From contig JAEWBA010000415.1 of NCBI GenBank assembly GCA_023391395.1, positions 1 to 11,735 on the forward strand: a stretch of 11,735 bases of DNA, written 5' to 3'. A program made the translations under genes and the position numbers. This document shows positions 7,553 to 11,735 of this stretch, piece after piece. Under the pieces are notes generated by a model. It did no database searches. It was not told the origin of the DNA and was given only the letters and a program-made list of their open reading frames with translations. Position 1 is the first letter of the stretch. Each line of letters opens with the position of its first letter. Origin of the DNA: Pseudomonadota bacterium (GTDB lineage: Bacteria; Pseudomonadota; Gammaproteobacteria; Burkholderiales; Burkholderiaceae_D).

Positions 7553-7587
7553 GCCCGGACTGCCAGCCGGCACGACGAACGGAATAA
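7549..7587 (+). CDS. Possible 12-codon mini-ORF bridging atuE and atuF
   Basis: The atuE stop overlaps an ATG (ATGA at 7549-7552) that opens a 12-residue frame, MSPDCQPARRTE, ending with TAA at 7585-7587. A strong ribosome site, GGAGAGG at 7537-7543, lies five bases before it, and its stop codon overlaps the AAGG site of atuF (7586-7589). Terminating ribosomes would thus be delivered to the atuF start. The peptide has no recognisable function, and the frame could be chance; the coupling role is inference. Confidence 0.22.
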   Translation: MSPDCQPARRTE

Positions 7588-7597
7588 GGCGAAGCGG

Positions 7598-9574
7598 ATG
7601 CAAAGCATACTCGTTGCCAACCGCGGTGAAATCGCGGCAAGACTGATGCAGACCATGCAGCGCATGGGTTTTCGCGCGCTGGCCGTGTATTCGGATGCGG
7701 ATGCCGGCGCTGTGCATGTGCGCATGGCGGATGGCGCGTGCCGCATCGGTCCGCCGCCGGTGCGGGAATCCTATCTGCATGCCGAGGCGATCCTGGTTGC
7801 CGCGCTCGCGCTGCAGGCGGATGCCGTTCATCCGGGCTACGGCTTCCTGGCGGAGGATGCGGACTTCGCCCAGGCCGTGCTCGACCGGGGATTGACATGG
7901 ATCGGCCCGCCGCCCGCCGCGATGCGCGCCATGGGCAACAAGGCGGCGGCCAAACGGCTGCTGGCGAACCGGGAGGTGCCGCTGCTTCCCGGCTACCAGG
8001 GCCTTGCACAAGACGACGCGGCCCTGCGCGCCGAGGCCGCCAGGATCGGCCTGCCGCTCATGATCAAGGCGGCAGCCGGCGGCGGCGGACGCGGCATGCG
8101 GCTGGTGCTGGAAGAGCACGAACTGGAGTCGGCCCTCGAACGCGCCCGCTCCGAAGCGCTGCATGCCTTCGCCAGCAGCGAGCTGATTCTCGAACGGGCG
8201 CTTTTCGGCGCCCGCCATGTGGAAGTGCAGGTGTTCGCCGACGCCCACGGCAACGTCGTGCACCTGGGAGAGCGCGATTGTTCGGTGCAGCGCCGCCACC
8301 AGAAACTGATCGAGGAAACGCCGTCGCCGGCGGTCGATCCCGCGCTGCGTGCCCGGCTCGGCGCTGCGGCGGTCAGTGCCGCCCGCGCCTGCGGTTACGT
8401 AGGGGCGGGCACTGTGGAATTCCTGCTGGATGCCGATGGCGCGTTCTGGTTCATGGAAATGAATACCCGCCTGCAGGTGGAGCATCCGGTCACCGAAGCC
8501 GTCACGGGAATCGATCTGGTGGAATGGCAGTTGCGGGTAGCCGCCGGCGAGCGCCTGCCCATGACGCAGCCACAGATCGATGCCCGGCTGGCGCAGGGAG
8601 GCCACGCCATCGAGGTCCGCCTGTGCGCCGAAGACCCGGCGCAGGACTTCCTGCCCCAGGCCGGAAAGATCGCCCTGTGGCGGCCGCCGGCGCAGATCCG
8701 TGTCGACCATGCGCTGGAGGACGGCCAGCTCCTGCCGCCTTTCTACGATTCCATGGTCGCCAAGCTGATCGCGCATGCCGATACCCGGGAACAGGCACGG
8801 CGCATGCTGGCGCGGCAGCTTGGCGAATGCCTGCTGCTCGGCGTGCCGACCAACCAGGATTTTCTCGTCGGGGTGCTGAATCATCCCGAATTTGCCGCCG
8901 GCCAGGCGAATACCGGCTTCATCGATGCCTTCTGCAAGGGTAGCCAGGAAGGCGTGCCGAACTGGCCGGCGACGGTGGTGGCCGGCGCCTTGCTCCTGGC
9001 GCTGCGCACGCAGAAGCACGCGCGCTATCCGGCGGAGTTGCAAGGCTGGACCAGCAGCGGCGCGCTCGAACACGAGCTGGAACTGGAGCTTGACGGCGCG
9101 CCTTGCCGCCTTGCCGCCAGACCGGAAGGGGCCGGGAAATGGCAGTTGGCGCAGGACGGGAACGCTGCCCGAATCGACATCGCAGCCTGCGGCGACAGCG
9201 AGCTGCGCCTGCAGCTGGATGGCGCTCCCTACACCGTCACCTACGCCGCCGAAGGCGAGCGCATTCATTTCCGCCATGCCGGGCGCAACCATGTGCTGCG
9301 CGATCTCGCCTTCCTGCCAGTGCGACCGCATACCGCCGGGGCTGCGGACGGGATTATCCGTGCGCCGATGAATGCGCGCGTCGCGCTGCTGCATGCGGCG
9401 CTGGGCGAGAACGTCGATGCCGGCCAGCCCCTGATCGTGCTGGAGGCGATGAAGATGGAGCACGCCTTGGCCGCGCCCTGCGCCGGCATCCTGCGCGCGC
9501 TGCATGTGAAGGTGGGAGAGCAGGTCGCGCCGGGCGGCATTCTGGCCGAAGTCGCCGCCGCGCCGGATGCATGA
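7598..9574 (+). CDS. atuF: Geranyl-CoA carboxylase alpha subunit (biotin carboxylase plus biotin carrier)
   Basis: A 658-residue subunit that carboxylates its own biotin with ATP and bicarbonate, then hands CO2 to AtuC. The biotin carboxylase domain covers about residues 1-445: ANRGEIAAR at the N-terminus, the ATP-grasp glycine loop AAAGGGGRGMR at 158-168, and FMEMNTRLQVEHPVTE at 285-300 with the catalytic Arg/Glu region. A less conserved linking domain follows (about 450-580), then the biotinyl domain with EAMKMEHAL, where Lys619 carries biotin. Length matches AtuF and LiuD. The start is supported by AAGG at 7586-7589, eight bases upstream. As in Pseudomonas atu clusters, the beta and alpha genes are separated by the dehydrogenase and hydratase genes. 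Alone it could be read as a methylcrotonyl-CoA carboxylase alpha subunit; the assignment leans on its partner AtuC. Confidence 0.88.
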   Translation: MQSILVANRGEIAARLMQTMQRMGFRALAVYSDADAGAVHVRMADGACRIGPPPVRESYLHAEAILVAALALQADAVHPGYGFLAEDADFAQAVLDRGLTWIGPPPAAMRAMGNKAAAKRLLANREVPLLPGYQGLAQDDAALRAEAARIGLPLMIKAAAGGGGRGMRLVLEEHELESALERARSEALHAFASSELILERALFGARHVEVQVFADAHGNVVHLGERDCSVQRRHQKLIEETPSPAVDPALRARLGAAAVSAARACGYVGAGTVEFLLDADGAFWFMEMNTRLQVEHPVTEAVTGIDLVEWQLRVAAGERLPMTQPQIDARLAQGGHAIEVRLCAEDPAQDFLPQAGKIALWRPPAQIRVDHALEDGQLLPPFYDSMVAKLIAHADTREQARRMLARQLGECLLLGVPTNQDFLVGVLNHPEFAAGQANTGFIDAFCKGSQEGVPNWPATVVAGALLLALRTQKHARYPAELQGWTSSGALEHELELELDGAPCRLAARPEGAGKWQLAQDGNAARIDIAACGDSELRLQLDGAPYTVTYAAEGERIHFRHAGRNHVLRDLAFLPVRPHTAGAADGIIRAPMNARVALLHAALGENVDAGQPLIVLEAMKMEHALAAPCAGILRALHVKVGEQVAPGGILAEVAAAPDA

Positions 9575-9586
9575 CCTTGCTTCGGA

Positions 9587-9591
9587 AAGGA
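9587..9591 (+). promoter_or_regulatory. Ribosome binding site that sets the start of the second acyl-CoA dehydrogenase
   Basis: AAGGA lies eight bases before ATG 9600. An earlier in-frame ATG at 9567 would overlap the end of atuF and add eleven residues (MHDLASERKPP) that do not look like the family N-terminus, so 9600 is preferred. Confidence 0.7.
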
Positions 9592-9599
9592 AGCCGCCG

Positions 9600-10766
9600 A
9601 TGCTGAAGCCCAACCCCGCCTACTATTCCCCGGCGCACGAGGATTTCCGCCGCATGCTGCGCCGTTTCGTCGAGCAGGAAATCTCGCCCTATGCGAACCA
9701 GTGGGACGAGGAAGAAACCTTTCCGCTGGAGCTGTACCGCAAGGCTGCCGGCATCGGCCTGCTCGGCTTGGGCTTTCCGGCGGAGTACGGCGGTACGCCG
9801 GACGCGGACATGTTTTTCCATCTGATCGTCTCGGAAGAAATGACCCGGGCCGGCAGCGGTGGCGTGCTGGCTTCGCTGCTGTCGCACTCGATCGGCGCGC
9901 CGCCCATCATGCACGCCGGCAGCAAGGAGCTGAAGGCGCGGGTGCTGCCATCCATCCTGTCCGGGGAAAAGATTTCGGCACTGGCGATCACCGAGCCGTC
10001 CGGCGGCTCGGACGTAGCCGCGCTGAAGACCCGGGCGCGGCGAGAAGGGGCTCACTACGTGGTGAATGGCGAGAAGATCTTCATCACTTCCGGCATGCGC
10101 GCCGACTGTGTCACGGTGGCGGTGCGCACCGACCCCGAATCGAAGGGAGCCGCCGGCATCTCGCTGCTGCTGGTCGAGAGCGGCATGCCGGGCTTCACCC
10201 GGACGCCGCTGAAGAAGATGGGATGGTGGGCCTCCGATACGGCGCACCTGCGTTTCGAAGACTGCCGGGTGCCCGTGGAAAACCTGATCGGCGAGGAGGG
10301 CAGGGGATTCCAGACCATCATGCGCAATTTCAACATGGAGCGTTTCAACCTCGCGGCCGGCGCCTATGGTTTCGCCAGGGTCTGCTACGAGGATGCCCTT
10401 GCTTGGGCGCGCGAGCGGACCGCGTTCGGCCAGCGCCTGATCGACCTTCAGACGGTACGGCACAAACTGGTGGAAATGCAGATGCAGATCGGCATGACGC
10501 GGGCGCTGCTGGAAGATACTGCCTGGCGCATGGGCGATCCATCGCAGAGCGGCGGAGACCTGGTGGCGCAAATCTGCATGCTGAAGAACTGCGCCACCCG
10601 CACCATGCAATTCTGCGCCGACGCGGCGGTGCAGACCCTGGGCGGGATGGGATACATGCGCGGCACGCGTGTCGAACGCATCTACCGCGAGGTGAAAGTG
10701 AACATGATCGGCGGCGGCGCCGAGGAAGTCATGAAGGACCTCGCGGCGCGCCAGCTCGGTTACTGA
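9600..10766 (+). CDS. Second acyl-CoA dehydrogenase of the cluster
   Basis: A 388-residue FAD-dependent acyl-CoA dehydrogenase of full length. The FAD/substrate segment is ITEPSGGSDVAALKTRA at 130-146, with FITSG at 161-165 and QTLGGMGYMRG at 345-355. The probable catalytic base is Glu247 (NMERFNLAAG), the isovaleryl/long-chain-type position; the medium-chain position is Gly372 (IGGGAEEV). It begins 25 bases after the atuF stop and shares the operon strand, so it is probably co-transcribed. It differs clearly from AtuD, so it is not a recent tandem copy. It sits where Pseudomonas has atuG. A fitting role, by inference, is dehydrogenation of 5-methylhex-4-enoyl-CoA, the acid left after the first thiolysis, or a second citronellyl-CoA-type activity. 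The gene end has no obvious hairpin terminator. Confidence 0.88.
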   Translation: MLKPNPAYYSPAHEDFRRMLRRFVEQEISPYANQWDEEETFPLELYRKAAGIGLLGLGFPAEYGGTPDADMFFHLIVSEEMTRAGSGGVLASLLSHSIGAPPIMHAGSKELKARVLPSILSGEKISALAITEPSGGSDVAALKTRARREGAHYVVNGEKIFITSGMRADCVTVAVRTDPESKGAAGISLLLVESGMPGFTRTPLKKMGWWASDTAHLRFEDCRVPVENLIGEEGRGFQTIMRNFNMERFNLAAGAYGFARVCYEDALAWARERTAFGQRLIDLQTVRHKLVEMQMQIGMTRALLEDTAWRMGDPSQSGGDLVAQICMLKNCATRTMQFCADAAVQTLGGMGYMRGTRVERIYREVKVNMIGGGAEEVMKDLAARQLGY

Positions 10767-11035
10767 CTTGCTGGTTGCCCGCAGCCGCTCGCTCCCCGCA
10801 TTTCAGAAAAGCAAAAAGCGGCATTCGCGATAATTTCTTCCCGCAGGGGAAACTACCCGCACTTATCAAAGCCCACAGCAGGCTGCGGCAGCGTTTTCCG
10901 GCTATCCCTTTCATCCGGCGCTTTGCGCAAGAAATCCGGACGCACGGTCATTGAACACTGCTACGCAAAGAATGACACTGGCATTGTTCTTCCCATGAAA
11001 ACGTTTCGGTGGGATGACGCGATTGGAGAGGTTGC
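10767..11035. other. Intergenic region after the atu-type operon
   Basis: This 269-base stretch is visibly richer in A and T than its surroundings and holds no convincing gene. Only weak hairpins are seen, such as TTCCC/GGGAA at 10838-10851 and GCGC/GCGC at 10918-10928, neither followed by a T run, so no intrinsic terminator is called. It must hold the promoter of the methyltransferase if that gene is transcribed separately, but I see no good -35/-10 pair. Confidence 0.5.
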
Positions 11036-11735
11036 ATGGCTACCGTAAAAGAGCATTACCAATCTCATCTCGGTCCGCTTTATGTGTGGATGTCAGGAGG
11101 CCCGGATGTGGCGTTCCAGGCTGGAGCCGCCGAGGTGGCAGAGCTGGGCTTGCCCATTGGGCATGGAAGCTTTGTGCTCGATCTCGGCGCCGGCTTCGGA
11201 ATGCATTCCATTCCGCTTGCGCGCCGAGGAGCGCGGGTGACGGCCATCGATTCTTCGGCCGGGCTATGCCGCATTCTCGACGACCTCCGAGGCGATCTGC
11301 CTGTTGCCGTGATCAACGATGACTTGCTTTCGTTTCCAAACCATATTGCAGAAGTGCCGTCTGCAGTCCTCTGCATGGGCGACACGATCACCCATTTGTC
11401 CGATCCGGCCGCCGTCCGGATTCTCATTGAAAGAATTGCCGCCGCGCTCATGCCAGGCGGCATGTTCGTGATCTCGTTTCGAGACTACTCCGTTCCTCTC
11501 GCCGGCGACCGGCGCTTCATCCCGGTACGCAGCGACAAGACCCGGATTCTCACCTGCTTCCTGGAGTACGAGGAGGATGCTGTCCTCGTACACGACATTC
11601 TTCACGAGCACGCGCCTGGCGCCTGGAAAGCCCGTGTGAGCCACTACAGAAAACTGCGGCTGAGTCCCGAACACCTGATCAAAAGCCTTGAATCGAACGG
11701 ATTCGAAGTGCGCCTCCAAGTCGGCGCGCGAGGCA
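11036..11735 (+). CDS. Class I SAM-dependent methyltransferase, 3' end outside window
   Basis: The visible 233 residues show a Rossmann-type methyltransferase: motif I VLDLGAGFGMHSIPLA at 47-62 binds S-adenosylmethionine, TAIDSS at 69-74 holds the acidic residue for the ribose, MGDTITHL at 114-121 resembles motif IV, and LMPGGMFVISF at 138-148 is the post-motif strand. The start is supported by GGAG at 11025-11028, seven bases upstream. The acceptor substrate is not recognisable; it looks like a small-molecule methyltransferase. It is separated from the operon by 269 bases and codon use is somewhat less GC-rich, so a separate transcription unit and an unrelated role are likely. Confidence 0.85.
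   Translation, partial: MATVKEHYQSHLGPLYVWMSGGPDVAFQAGAAEVAELGLPIGHGSFVLDLGAGFGMHSIPLARRGARVTAIDSSAGLCRILDDLRGDLPVAVINDDLLSFPNHIAEVPSAVLCMGDTITHLSDPAAVRILIERIAAALMPGGMFVISFRDYSVPLAGDRRFIPVRSDKTRILTCFLEYEEDAVLVHDILHEHAPGAWKARVSHYRKLRLSPEHLIKSLESNGFEVRLQVGARG

Noticed and set aside
3865..9574. Reading the cluster as the leucine/isovalerate (liu) operon
   Set aside because: The domains fit both, but the SDR, the gene order with dehydrogenase and hydratase between the carboxylase subunits, Gly164, and the absence of an adjacent HMG-CoA lyase favour atu.
6503..9613. A 1036-codon open frame on the minus strand
   Set aside because: It lies opposite atuD, atuE and atuF, which have clear catalytic motifs. 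Its product is rich in Arg, His, Gln and Gly with no domain; such open antisense frames are common in GC-rich genes.
10838..10851. Hairpin after the second acyl-CoA dehydrogenase as a terminator
   Set aside because: Only a 5-bp stem (TTCCC/GGGAA) with no following T run; too weak to call.

Overview
The window is GC-rich, fully coding bacterial DNA with tight gene packing and the codon-position bias of a high-GC proteobacterium. The gene order and protein features suggest a betaproteobacterium (Burkholderiales or Rhodocyclales-like), but no rRNA or other lineage marker is present, so the family is a guess. I see no tRNA, rRNA, CRISPR array, transposase or phage gene.

The central block, on the plus strand from 2965 to 10766, is an operon-like run: SDR oxidoreductase, acyl-CoA carboxylase beta subunit, acyl-CoA dehydrogenase, enoyl-CoA hydratase, biotin-containing carboxylase alpha subunit, then a second acyl-CoA dehydrogenase. 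The first five have the order and lengths of atuB-C-D-E-F, the acyclic terpene utilization genes known from Pseudomonas (citronellol/geraniol catabolism). The carboxylase beta subunit has Gly164 where, in my manual alignment, 3-methylcrotonyl-CoA carboxylase has Phe; this Gly/Phe difference is the published determinant for geranyl-CoA. The proposed flow is citronellyl-CoA to geranyl-CoA (AtuD), to isohexenylglutaconyl-CoA (AtuC/AtuF), then hydration by AtuE.

Divergently, on the minus strand from 2814 down through position 1, lie a thiolase and a FadB-like hydratase/3-hydroxyacyl-CoA dehydrogenase, the latter cut by the window edge. With the second acyl-CoA dehydrogenase they supply the beta-oxidation steps needed after the side-chain lyase step to reach 3-methylcrotonyl-CoA. 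The 150-bp space between the two arms holds two back-to-back sigma70-like promoters sharing one 18-bp imperfect palindrome, which suggests one repressor controls both arms.

Compared with the Pseudomonas cluster, atuA, atuG, atuH, a regulator gene and an HMG-CoA-lyase-like gene are not visible here. After a 269-bp intergenic stretch, a class I SAM-dependent methyltransferase begins at 11036 and runs off the window; it is probably unrelated to the pathway. Other notable details are a long imperfect palindrome between atuC and atuD, a 12-codon mini-ORF between atuE and atuF, and an SDR that lacks the usual catalytic tyrosine.
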